From contig DBMO01000037.1 in NCBI GenBank assembly GCA_002298995.1, positions 256,332 to 320,331 of the forward strand: 64,000 nt of DNA. Reading direction: 5' to 3'. Positions 1 to 8,166 of this stretch are shown piece after piece. Position 1 is the first letter of the stretch; each line of letters starts with the position of its first letter. This DNA is from Desulfarculales bacterium UBA696. Lineage in GTDB: Bacteria; Desulfobacterota; Syntrophobacteria; Syntrophobacterales; Syntrophobacteraceae. A program made the translations under genes and the position numbers. The notes beneath the pieces were generated by a model, which was given only the letters and a program-made list of their open reading frames with translations, was not told the origin of the DNA and ran no database searches.

Positions 1-7
1 CACCGCA

Positions 8-865
8 ATGCCCTCCTTTTTACAAATTGGCATTGGCGGACAGAATAATACCGACAGCGATATGCCGGCTTTTGAAAACCGGCTGGAAACCGATCATTTC
101 GTCCTAAATTGGACCAGCAGGAGTCGTCACGTCAAAGACAATATCGCAGATCCGGCAATCATAGAGGAGACCTCAAGGTATCTAGAGATTGCCTGGAATA
201 GATATGCCGATATGTTTGGCAGAAATCCTTACACGCCTCCTGGCAAGGACAAGGTGGAGGTGGTATTCCGGGACATCGACTGTTACGGGGTTGCAGACCC
301 GCCTGAGGGCCCCATTCAGTTCAATGCCGCGGCGTGGGTTAAAAATCCCGGCATAAGGCAGCCCACATCGGCTCACGAGCTATTCCACAAGGTGCAGTAT
401 GCATATGGATACAAGACGCAGTGGAGACCTAAAAAACCGTATATGTGGTTTACCGAGGGCACCGCGGCATGGTCTGAAGTCTTCGTGTGGGGACGTGTCA
501 GCCGCACATGCAAAGTTGACACGATCTTCAGGAATACAAAACTCGACCTCTACGAGGCCGATGATATGGCGATGCCATTCTGGATCTATTTTGTCGGCGG
601 CAACGGCGAAAAACCGAATAACGGGCTTATGGTAAAGCTGCTGGAGAGGTGCGAGGCTCTCAAAGACGAGAAAAAAGCTCTCCTCGAGGTAATTCAGGAA
701 ACCCACGGATCAGCGGATCAGTTTTTCGCGGGTTTCGCCAAGGAACGCAAGAACGGCTTCTGGTCGGAGGAGTGCAGCGTTCCCTACAGGTGCATTCTCG
801 GCCCCGACGGCAATGACATGGTGGATAAAGTAAGAAGTATTCAGAAAAATGCGAAGAGCGGCTGA
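8..865 (+). CDS. Putative HExxH zinc metalloprotease, possibly 5'-truncated
   Basis: The protein of about 285 residues carries HELFH at residues 123-127, a classical HExxH zinc motif. WFTEG follows about 20 residues later at 147-151, the usual place of the third (Glu) ligand in gluzincin-type metallopeptidases. This resembles the putative metalloproteases with an HELFH-x-VQY core that are common in myxobacteria and other deltaproteobacteria; that family link is from memory. The reading frame stays open to the left edge and no signal peptide is visible, so the true start and an export signal probably lie upstream. The ATG at 8 is only the first one in the window. Substrate unknown. Confidence 0.6.
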   Translation: MPSFLQIGIGGQNNTDSDMPAFENRLETDHFVLNWTSRSRHVKDNIADPAIIEETSRYLEIAWNRYADMFGRNPYTPPGKDKVEVVFRDIDCYGVADPPEGPIQFNAAAWVKNPGIRQPTSAHELFHKVQYAYGYKTQWRPKKPYMWFTEGTAAWSEVFVWGRVSRTCKVDTIFRNTKLDLYEADDMAMPFWIYFVGGNGEKPNNGLMVKLLERCEALKDEKKALLEVIQETHGSADQFFAGFAKERKNGFWSEECSVPYRCILGPDGNDMVDKVRSIQKNAKSG

Positions 866-925
866 AGCACCGCCTCGCGTCAGCCGGGATAGCTCAAAAA
901 CACAGGCTGATGGTGGCAAGGCCTC

Positions 926-962
926 AAAAAATCCCGTTCCTTTCGAGGCATCGGGATTTTTT
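926..962. terminator. Bidirectional intrinsic terminator
   Basis: A six-bp GC-rich stem (ATCCCG at 931-936, CGGGAT at 952-957) is flanked by five A on the left and a run of T on the right. It can therefore end transcripts from the metalloprotease and from the convergent gene at 1045-1737. Confidence 0.75.
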
Positions 963-1044
963 TTATCACACCGTTTGTCAAAAAATAGAGCCTCCGCATG
1001 CTAATGGAACCCTTGGTCCAGGTAATGAGATGGCTGCGTCCGGC

Positions 1045-1737
1045 TCAAAAATTCTGTTTCTGTTGTCCGGTTTCCTTTTCTGTAGTGCTTTTCTCTGTAG
1101 TTGTATCCGAAGTCATGTCTTTGTCGCTTTTCTCATGCGAGGGGTTTTTGCTGGTCGTTGATTGATCCTTGTCAAAAGAAGAGGACTCCTGTCCGCTTTT
1201 CATGGACTTATCATGATCGGAGAATCTGTCCATATCTTGTGAACGATCCCTGTCGTAGGAGCCAAATGAGCGGTCTCTATCGAAGGAGCGATCCCGGTCA
1301 AATGAACGGTCCCGGTCGAAGTTGCGGTCGCAGAATCTGTCATAATAGCTGCGATCGCCGTAGCTGTAATTTCGGTCACGATCATAGGGTCTGGGGTTGT
1401 CGCGGTCGTATGCGTGGCGCTCAAAGTCCGAACCATGGTTTCCCCTGTAGCCGTAGTCACGGTCTGAGAAAGGTTCGCAACCTCGGTCCCTGGAGAAGTC
1501 CCTGGGGCTATAATCACGGTCGCCGCAGAACCGGCCTCCATACGTTGTGCCGTAATCCCCTTTATCATAGTCTCTTCCGTAACTATACTTATCGGTGTTC
1601 TGACTGTAGTTCCGATCGAAATTTCCGGAACTCTGGGACATGCCGTAATCGGCGGCGTATGCGGCACTCAGCCCGAGTGCCAGCGTAAAGGCCATGGCAA
1701 GCCCAAAGACAGCCAACCGGCGTGTATCAGTTTTCAT
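1045..1737 (-). CDS. Secreted Asp/Arg/Ser/Tyr-rich low-complexity protein
   Basis: The start at 1737 follows GGAGG at a good distance and gives 230 residues, beginning with MKTDTRR, a hydrophobic stretch and a signal-peptidase-like site (AYAAD). The mature part is very hydrophilic, built of D-R-D-R-S-F, D-R-N and Y-G-D units with several near-perfect short repeats, and ends in a Ser/Thr/Lys/Glu-rich tail. No catalytic motif is visible. Such sequences are normally disordered; an envelope, adhesion or ion-binding role is only a guess. The gene is monocistronic and convergent with its left neighbour. Confidence 0.65.
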   Translation of the reverse strand: MKTDTRRLAVFGLAMAFTLALGLSAAYAADYGMSQSSGNFDRNYSQNTDKYSYGRDYDKGDYGTTYGGRFCGDRDYSPRDFSRDRGCEPFSDRDYGYRGNHGSDFERHAYDRDNPRPYDRDRNYSYGDRSYYDRFCDRNFDRDRSFDRDRSFDRDRSFGSYDRDRSQDMDRFSDHDKSMKSGQESSSFDKDQSTTSKNPSHEKSDKDMTSDTTTEKSTTEKETGQQKQNF

Positions 1738-1931
1738 GCTGAAACCTCCGCTGCATAAGAGGTATCCTTTGTATTCAAATATTCTGGAAACATTAGTAAA
1801 ATGGGTTCTCTGTCTAGCAAAGTAAAGCAATCGACTATATTGTCAACAACGTCCACGCCCGGCTTTGCCGACGGCGGGAGAGGTCTTTTTTTCAGTCGAG
1901 TTTCATAGAGCGGCTGTGCATGGGGCATACT

Positions 1932-3341
1932 ATGAAGCGAAATGCTGTACTGCTTTTGTGCTGTCTTGTCCTGGTGGGCCTGTGGGTAAATGCGGCAGCG
2001 GGAGGAAGCATCTCCACTGGTGGTGAACCTGGCGCGCTCAGGATCGAAAATGTCTCGACGAATGAACTGCTGCCGGTACAGGGGAATCATGCAGGAAATG
2101 CTTCGGGCGAAAGCGACGATAATACGCTCGGCATGATGCTGTCGATATTCCTTGGCGGAATTATGCTTAACCTGACCCCATGTATTTACCCGTTGATCCC
2201 GGTGACTATTTCGTATTTTGGCGGCAGATCTTCTGGAGGCCAGGAACCGCAAAGCATGGGAGCGGTGGCCGCTCATGCAGTGCTCTATGTAATCGGGCTT
2301 GCGGTAACGAACTCGATGCTGGGCGTTGTTGCGGCCCTGTCGGGAAGGATGCTGGGGGAGGTGCTGCAAAATCCCGTCACGCTCGTTGTTGTTGGCGTCA
2401 TTCTCGTCGGGTTCGCCTTGAGCATGTTCGGGTTTTGGGAGTTTCGGCTGCCCGGGGTGGTTACGGGGGCTGCCGCAAAAAATTACGCGGGGTATTTCGG
2501 GAGCATTTTTATAGGTCTGACGGTTGGGTTGGTCGCCGCCCCCTGCGTGGGCCCTTTTGTAGTGGGCCTGCTTGTCTGGGTAGCCACAAAGGGAAATCCC
2601 TGGTTCGGGTTTTGGGTCTTCCTTGTCCTGAGCCTTGGGATGGGTGTGCCCCTTTTTGTGCTGGCGATGCTCTCGGGGCGCATTTCCAGCCTTCCGAAAT
2701 CCGGTGAATGGATGCTCTGGGTACGAAAGCTCATGGGCTGGGTCTTGGTGCTCATGGCAGTTTACTTCATCAGGCCGCTTTTCTCGGAAATGTTTGGTAA
2801 CATTATACTTGCACTCACATTTGTTGCGGCGGGGGTACACCTCGGGTGGGTGGATTCGACCGTGGCCGGGTTCCCGGCTTTTCACTGGATCAAAAAGGGA
2901 GCCGGCATTTGCGCATTACTGGCGGCGGTAACGATCGTCTGGCCCTTGGTTTCCGCTGCCGAAGGCATCCACTGGCAGCGCTATTCAGAAAAGGTATTCG
3001 AAGATGCCAAGAACTCGGGCAAGCCGATAATAGTGGATTTTTCCGCTGACTGGTGCGTGCCATGCCGCGAGATGGAAAAGCGCGTTTTCCATGATCCGGC
3101 GGTCGTGGAAAATGCCTCAAAGTATTTCGCAATGATAAAGGTGGACCTTACCGAAAAGGCCAATAAAGAGACCGAGAGGATGATTCATCGATTCAATATC
3201 GATGGCGTGCCCACCGTGGTTTTTTTAAAACCCGGAGGGGAGGAGCGGCAAGATCTGCGGGTGCTGGAACTTATGCCCAAGGGCCGTTTTCTCGCTAGGA
3301 TGGATGAACTGAGGAATTCTGCCGGCGGCACCGGAAAATGA
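1932..3341 (+). CDS. dsbD: DsbD-like thiol:disulfide interchange protein
   Basis: An inner-membrane protein that would carry electrons from cytoplasmic thioredoxin to periplasmic thiol proteins. After a signal peptide come about eight membrane segments with the two conserved CcdA/DsbD motifs, TPCIYPLIP (near residue 85) and APCVGPFV (near 205), whose Cys pair shuttles electrons. A C-terminal thioredoxin domain follows with WCVPC near residue 375. The N-terminal DsbD alpha domain is missing or reduced to about 50 residues, so this is the short form. ATG 1932 is preferred because GGGG lies six bases upstream and it gives a normal signal peptide; ATG 1920 in the same frame is the alternative. 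The specific partner protein is unknown. Confidence 0.85.
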   Translation: MKRNAVLLLCCLVLVGLWVNAAAGGSISTGGEPGALRIENVSTNELLPVQGNHAGNASGESDDNTLGMMLSIFLGGIMLNLTPCIYPLIPVTISYFGGRSSGGQEPQSMGAVAAHAVLYVIGLAVTNSMLGVVAALSGRMLGEVLQNPVTLVVVGVILVGFALSMFGFWEFRLPGVVTGAAAKNYAGYFGSIFIGLTVGLVAAPCVGPFVVGLLVWVATKGNPWFGFWVFLVLSLGMGVPLFVLAMLSGRISSLPKSGEWMLWVRKLMGWVLVLMAVYFIRPLFSEMFGNIILALTFVAAGVHLGWVDSTVAGFPAFHWIKKGAGICALLAAVTIVWPLVSAAEGIHWQRYSEKVFEDAKNSGKPIIVDFSADWCVPCREMEKRVFHDPAVVENASKYFAMIKVDLTEKANKETERMIHRFNIDGVPTVVFLKPGGEERQDLRVLELMPKGRFLARMDELRNSAGGTGK

Positions 3342-3402
3342 AGCAAAGAGAATTCAAGTCCCCCGAACGCCTGAGGGATAGAACTACTCTTTCGCGGTGC
3401 CG

Positions 3403-3561
3403 TTATGTTTTGGGCATCAAGGTCCCCATTACGTCCATTATAGCCTCTGCCCTTGCTCGTGGCTCGTCATACCCGTGCTTGTACTGGTAATCCTGGAATA
3501 GATCGATTGTCTTTTCGAGTACTTCTCTCAGGCGGTCCGAATCGATAGAGATTTCCGGCAT
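3403..3561 (-). CDS. Small hypothetical protein, 52 residues
   Basis: A short frame opens with ATG 3561 behind AAGGA and encodes an acidic, helical-looking protein (starts MPEISIDSDRL, contains DLFQDYQYKHGYDEPRARAEA, ends in MPKT). Composition looks protein-like and it fills an otherwise empty gap between dsbD and the transglycosylase on the opposite strand. No family recognised. Confidence 0.5.
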   Translation of the reverse strand: MPEISIDSDRLREVLEKTIDLFQDYQYKHGYDEPRARAEAIMDVMGTLMPKT

Positions 3562-3887
3562 CCTTCCAGTCCTTCCGTGGGTTTGTTACCCTGGGCCCTC
3601 CAGGGCGGCTCCCCTCAAAGATAACACGCAATCGTCGCATTTCGAAACCAAAACCCTCTTTTCCCTTTTGAATTCCCCCGCAATTGGTCGAAAAGATCTG
3701 TTAAAAGCCGGCCGGGTCGTCTAACATTTGAATTGAAATTTTGGCCGGAATAAGTTCATTTCAGCCCACTTCGATGTTCAAGGCCGGCTGGGGGAGGGTA
3801 TCCCCCTCCGGGTGTTTTTTCTGGTTTATCGTCAAATTCGGGTATAGTTGGGACTTTATCGACATTTCGCTGTGGAGGGTGCCCGGG
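3562..3887. other. Intergenic region between the small ORF and the transglycosylase
   Basis: No convincing gene. It should hold the divergent promoters for the small minus-strand frame and the transglycosylase. An open frame upstream of the transglycosylase start (from 3741) lacks a ribosome-binding site and is probably untranslated leader. Confidence 0.4.
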
Positions 3888-4988
3888 ATGGCCGTCGAGA
3901 GGAAATGCAGGGCAGGTGTCCTCTTATTGATCGGGATTATGTGGATTGGCTTTTGGGGCGAAGGTAGTTGGGCCGGAGTCGAGACAAACGCGCCCGGCAC
4001 GGTGTTTGTAGTGCCCTACTTTCCAATTCCCGATCGAATGGAGCTTTGCGGCGAGCCGGTCCCAATGGATTCCGCCGATGTGCGAGAAAGGTTCGACCGG
4101 GAGTTTACCTCGATAGTCTACGGACATAGCAAAGTTTATATGTGGCTCAAGCGAATGGAGCGCTATTTCCCGATGATCGAGAAGCAACTGGCAGCTGCTG
4201 GACTTCCGGCGGACCTCAAGTACGTGGCGGTTGCCGAAAGCGATCTCATGATTAATTCGGTATCCTCTGCCGGGGCGGCGGGTCCGTGGCAGTTTATTTC
4301 CGAAACTGCCGCGAGGTATGGAATTAACCAAACCGCGGCAATCGATGAGCGCTATGATTTCGAGGCCGCGGGTTCCGGGGCATTCAAATACCTCAAGCAC
4401 CTGCACGATGATTTCCAGAATTGGGCCCTCTCCATTGCGGCTTATAATTGCGGTGAACAGCGGGTCCATGACGAGATGAGAAAACAGAAATCCAGAAGCT
4501 ATTATACTCTGAAGCTTCCAAATGAAACGGAGAGATATATATTCAGAATCCTTGCCATCAAGGAGGTTCTGAGCAATCCGGCGAAGTATGGGTATCATCT
4601 GCCCAAAGGTGCGGGGTACCAGCCTGTTGCGGTCGATAAGGTGCGAGTCAGACTTACCGGTCCGGTCCCGCTTATTGCGGCGGCGGAGGCCGCCGGCATT
4701 TCATACCGGGAATTCAGGGTGCTTAACCCGGTCTTTGTCTCCGACGTCCTGCCGGCCGGCGCCATTACGGTTTCTGTTCCCGAGGGCAAGGGGAAACAGT
4801 TTGAAAAGAAGATCGGCTCGATTCAATCGGAAGCAAAGCTTTCTACGGTCTTCCACAAGGTTGTCAAGGGAGAGACGCTGGATGCCATAGCTCTAAAATA
4901 CAAGGCGCCTTTGAAATCTATTTGTGAGTGGAATGGTATAAAAGACCGTAAGATCAGGCTCGGGCAGGTTCTCAAAATTTACAGGTGA
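3888..4988 (+). CDS. Lytic transglycosylase with C-terminal LysM (MltD-like)
   Basis: Cleaves the MurNAc-GlcNAc bond of peptidoglycan in the periplasm. ATG 3888 (366 residues) follows GGAGGG and begins with a basic residue cluster and a hydrophobic signal segment. The SLT domain (about 75-215) shows the catalytic Glu in AVAESDL near residue 116, then SSAGAAGPWQF and the SIAAYNCGE motif. One LysM domain occupies the last 45 residues (VVKGETLDAIALKYK to GQVLKIY). The arrangement matches MltD but with a single LysM repeat. Confidence 0.85.
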   Translation: MAVERKCRAGVLLLIGIMWIGFWGEGSWAGVETNAPGTVFVVPYFPIPDRMELCGEPVPMDSADVRERFDREFTSIVYGHSKVYMWLKRMERYFPMIEKQLAAAGLPADLKYVAVAESDLMINSVSSAGAAGPWQFISETAARYGINQTAAIDERYDFEAAGSGAFKYLKHLHDDFQNWALSIAAYNCGEQRVHDEMRKQKSRSYYTLKLPNETERYIFRILAIKEVLSNPAKYGYHLPKGAGYQPVAVDKVRVRLTGPVPLIAAAEAAGISYREFRVLNPVFVSDVLPAGAITVSVPEGKGKQFEKKIGSIQSEAKLSTVFHKVVKGETLDAIALKYKAPLKSICEWNGIKDRKIRLGQVLKIYR

Positions 4989-5146
4989 TGAGTGATAATG
5001 AAAAAGTGTGGCAACCGGGCTTGCTTTCGCCGCCGATGCGCTTTGCGCCTCGATTTGCTGCTTTATTAAATGCCTTGACAACCCCCGCTTCGAGAACTAC
5101 GATGACGGGCCAAAAAAGTCTAAAAGTCGAATTATTTTGGTGAAAT

Positions 5147-5890
5147 ATGAATGATTACCGCAAATTCTCGGAGATCCTGTGCAAGAGCCGGCACGCGGTT
5201 GCGCTAACCGGTGCGGGGATATCCGTGGAAAGCGGGATACCGGATTTTAGAAGCAAGGACGGCATGTGGTCCCGCTTCGATCCTGCCGAGTATGCATACA
5301 TTGAATCCTTTCGGTCTGATCCCGTCAAGGTTTGGAAAATGCTGGCGGAAATGGACAGCCTTTTTGCTCGTGTTCAACCAAATGCCGCTCACGCCGCACT
5401 GAGCGAGTTTGAAAAGCTTGGGCTTTTAAAGGCTGTTGTGACGCAAAACATCGACAGCCTTCACCAGCGCGCTGGAAGTTCAAACGTGATCGAATTCCAC
5501 GGGCATTTCCGGAGCCTGCACTGCGATTGCTGCGGTAAAATCCAGATGAGGCAGGACACCAAACTGGACGCTCTCCCGCCCCGGTGTTCCTGTGGGGGGC
5601 CGCTTCGGCCCGATATCATCTTCTTCGGGGAAGGAATTCCCGGCGATGCTTATCGCCGTGCGTTCGAAGAGGCCGAGAAATGCGATCTTATGCTGGTTAT
5701 CGGCACTTCGGCACTCGTTTCGCCCGCGTCAATGCTCCCGCGGGTTGCAAAAAAGGCCGGAGCGCTACTTCTTGAGATAAATCCGACTGCTTCCGAGCTT
5801 TCTCACAGCATTACCGATCTGCTCGTTATGGAGCCTGCCGGTAAGGCACTGGGAGCAATTTTGGAGATCGTTAGGGAAATACGGTCTTAA
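5147..5890 (+). CDS. SIR2-family NAD-dependent protein deacylase (sirtuin)
   Basis: Removes acyl groups from lysines using NAD+, giving O-acyl-ADP-ribose and nicotinamide. Visible are GAGISVESGIPDFR (22-35, NAD binding), TQNIDSLHQRAG (99-110), the catalytic His in FHGH (about 118), and a zinc site C126-x2-C129 with C147-x-C149. At 247 residues it has the usual bacterial length. It ends 16 bp before tolQ and may be cotranscribed with the tol genes, though no functional link is known. Confidence 0.92.
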   Translation: MNDYRKFSEILCKSRHAVALTGAGISVESGIPDFRSKDGMWSRFDPAEYAYIESFRSDPVKVWKMLAEMDSLFARVQPNAAHAALSEFEKLGLLKAVVTQNIDSLHQRAGSSNVIEFHGHFRSLHCDCCGKIQMRQDTKLDALPPRCSCGGPLRPDIIFFGEGIPGDAYRRAFEEAEKCDLMLVIGTSALVSPASMLPRVAKKAGALLLEINPTASELSHSITDLLVMEPAGKALGAILEIVREIRS

Positions 5891-5906
5891 TCAAAGGGAT
5901 GGTCTG

Positions 5907-6716
5907 ATGTTGATTCAACTGGTTTCCGGTTTAGTTTATGCTGCCACCGATAGTCCCGCTTACCAGCGCACCGGAGACAGCGTCGTAGACATGATCTTTA
6001 ACGCCGGCCCGATGGTAAAATTCATCTTGCTGGTTCTTCTGGGGCTTTCAATTGCCTGCTGGTGCGTGATCCTGCTCAAATACCGCCTCGTGCGCCGCGC
6101 CAACAAGCAATCGGAGCGCTTTTTCGAGCTTTTCAGGAACAGAAAGAATTATGCCGCCCTCTATCGGGACAGCGAACCGCTCGAAGACAGCCATCTCGCC
6201 CAGATCTACCGGGTCGGCTATGCGGAACTCAACCGGGTTGGAAAATCGCTCGAGACCAAGAACCTGGTCGAGCTGTCAACCAACCCTGAAATACTGATTG
6301 AAAACGTCGAACGGGCAATCCAGGGCGGCATGACCGCCGAGCGCCAACGATTCGAGCGCTTTTTGCCCCTGCTGGCAACCACCGGCAGCACCGCGCCTTT
6401 TATCGGCCTTTTTGGAACGGTCTGGGGCATCATGACAAGTTTTCAGGAGATAGGTCTTAAGGGCGCCGCAAACCTGGCGGTTGTTGCCCCCGGTATTTCC
6501 GAGGCGCTCGTTGCCACCGCTATCGGGTTGGCCGCCGCCATACCGGCCGTGGTGGGATACAATCATTTTGCAACGCGCATCCAGAATATAGAAAACGAAA
6601 TGAGCCATTTTTCCGCCGACCTGCTCAATATGCTCAAACGCGACCTCATGCGCAAGGGCAGGCAGGAGGAGAGTTACTCGGCATCTTCTGAGCAAAGGCT
6701 GGCGGTCCAGGACTAG
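5907..6716 (+). CDS. tolQ: TolQ, proton-channel subunit of the Tol-Pal motor
   Basis: A MotA/TolQ/ExbB-family inner-membrane protein of 269 residues that, with TolR, uses the proton motive force to energise TolA during outer-membrane constriction. Three membrane segments are visible near residues 35-57, 155-180 and 195-218. The second and third contain the family core (TTGSTAPFIGLFGTVWGIM and ALVATAIGLAAAIPAV). It is first in the tolQRAB-pal-cpoB series. Confidence 0.93.
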   Translation: MLIQLVSGLVYAATDSPAYQRTGDSVVDMIFNAGPMVKFILLVLLGLSIACWCVILLKYRLVRRANKQSERFFELFRNRKNYAALYRDSEPLEDSHLAQIYRVGYAELNRVGKSLETKNLVELSTNPEILIENVERAIQGGMTAERQRFERFLPLLATTGSTAPFIGLFGTVWGIMTSFQEIGLKGAANLAVVAPGISEALVATAIGLAAAIPAVVGYNHFATRIQNIENEMSHFSADLLNMLKRDLMRKGRQEESYSASSEQRLAVQD

Positions 6717-6739
6717 GAGCTCGGAGAGGATTACGGCAA

Positions 6740-7192
6740 ATGCAGGTAAGTGGTAACGGCAAAAAGGGCATGGTTGCCGAAATTAACGTCACGCCGCTCG
6801 TGGACGTAATGCTGGTCTTGCTGATAATTTTCATGGTTACGGCCCCGATGATGACGCAGGGCGTTGATGTGAAGCTGCCTGAAAGCTCCGCTCCGGCAAT
6901 ACCATCCGATGACGAGCGCTTGGTGGTGACATTAACACGGGAGCGGCAGGTCTACATCAACGACAATCAGGTGGATGTGAAGGAACTCGAAGGCAAGCTC
7001 GCGGCCATCGCGCAAAACCGGCAGGACCACAAAGGGGTTTTTCTCCGGGCCGATGGAAAGCTCGAGTACGCTTACATCATGGAAATAATGGGCATGATCC
7101 GTCAGGCCGGGATCGAGCAGATCGGAATGGTTACAGAACCCCTTAAGGACGTGCCCAAGGTCGCTCCTGGCAGGCCCAGGGGCAGGAACTAG
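6740..7192 (+). CDS. tolR: TolR, ExbD-family Tol motor subunit
   Basis: A 150-residue protein with a single membrane helix containing the ion-carrying Asp in NVTPLVDVMLVLLIIFMV (about 14-31) and a periplasmic ExbD/TolR domain. It lies 23 bp after tolQ and 3 bp before tolA, consistent with stoichiometric co-expression. Confidence 0.93.
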   Translation: MQVSGNGKKGMVAEINVTPLVDVMLVLLIIFMVTAPMMTQGVDVKLPESSAPAIPSDDERLVVTLTRERQVYINDNQVDVKELEGKLAAIAQNRQDHKGVFLRADGKLEYAYIMEIMGMIRQAGIEQIGMVTEPLKDVPKVAPGRPRGRN

Positions 7193-7195
7193 GAA

Positions 7196-8143
7196 ATGGA
7201 ACAGATTACGCTGGTGAAGGGGAGGGTTACCCGAAGCGAGTTGCTCGCCGGACTTGGTGGGTCGTTCCTGGTTCACGTCCTGGTATTCGCCGCCGCGCTG
7301 ATCGCAGTGTGGACGACGCCGCACAAGCCTTTGAAGCCTCCGTTTTGCACGGTGAACCTCGTTTCGATGAAGGATATCGGGACCGGCAGTTCCGAGCCTA
7401 AGGGAATCCCGAAAGGATCCGAAGATATAAAGGTCCCCGAGGCGCGCAAGTCCTTTTCAAGGGAGACGGAAAAGTCCGGTCCGGTTCTTCCGGTAAAGCG
7501 GCTTCAACTTGATGAGTCTCCAAGGCCCCAGCAGGAAGTTCAGATAAAGAAGATCGAACCCAAGGAGGCCCCTAAACTGGCGGATACGGCACAGGACAAG
7601 GCTGCCGTTAATCTCGACAAGCTTATCCCAAAACCCAAGGTTGTGCCCAAGCCTTCATCCGAAAGTGCGGGTGCCGGCCAGGAAACGGCACACTCCTCAC
7701 AAGTGGAACCAGCTTCGCCTCGTGGAGGCAGGACAGCATCTACAACCGATGCCTCGCCTCGTGGATCGACAACTGGAAGTCCCGATGCCGGTGCAAAAGG
7801 CGCAACGCAGGGCAGTACCGCCGGAAGTCCCGATGGAAGCAGCGCGGTGAATGCTCTCGCGGGTTTGTACATGCAGAAAGTTTCTGAAGCCATTCAACGC
7901 GAATGGAGGCTTTTTAGCGATAAGGAGGCAGCCGGAAAGAAGGCGGTTGTCCAGGTACAGATAAAGAAGAGCGGTGAAGTCGTAAGTGTTCACCTTGTCA
8001 AGGCATCCGGCAGCACCGTTTTTGACGAGGCCGCGTTGCGGGCCGTACAAAGGGCAGCCCCGCTGCCCACGGTCCCTGATGTTATGGTACAGTCAAGTGT
8101 CATTACATTGATCTTGAATTTCGTGCCGGGCAGCGTGTCCTGA
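7196..8143 (+). CDS. tolA: TolA-like envelope-spanning protein with TonB-type C-terminus
   Basis: A 315-residue protein with one N-terminal membrane helix (about 20-42), a long Pro/Lys/Glu/Ser-rich periplasmic linker, and a C-terminal TonB/TolA fold (about 220-315: MQKVSEAIQREWRLF, then VVQVQIKKSGEVVS and AALRAVQRAAPLP). It couples the TolQR motor to TolB/Pal. The linker is lower in Ala than that of enteric TolA and holds short repeats such as SPRG and GSPD. Identity as TolA rather than TonB rests on its position between tolR and tolB. Confidence 0.87.
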   Translation: MEQITLVKGRVTRSELLAGLGGSFLVHVLVFAAALIAVWTTPHKPLKPPFCTVNLVSMKDIGTGSSEPKGIPKGSEDIKVPEARKSFSRETEKSGPVLPVKRLQLDESPRPQQEVQIKKIEPKEAPKLADTAQDKAAVNLDKLIPKPKVVPKPSSESAGAGQETAHSSQVEPASPRGGRTASTTDASPRGSTTGSPDAGAKGATQGSTAGSPDGSSAVNALAGLYMQKVSEAIQREWRLFSDKEAAGKKAVVQVQIKKSGEVVSVHLVKASGSTVFDEAALRAVQRAAPLPTVPDVMVQSSVITLILNFVPGSVS

Positions 8144-8166
8144 CCCGGCCGGGAAAGGCCTTTGCA

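Noticed and set aside
1734..2885. Long open frame on the minus strand across dsbD
   Set aside because: It is the antisense of the clear DsbD gene, rich in Pro, His, Arg and Gln, with no ribosome site or family features.
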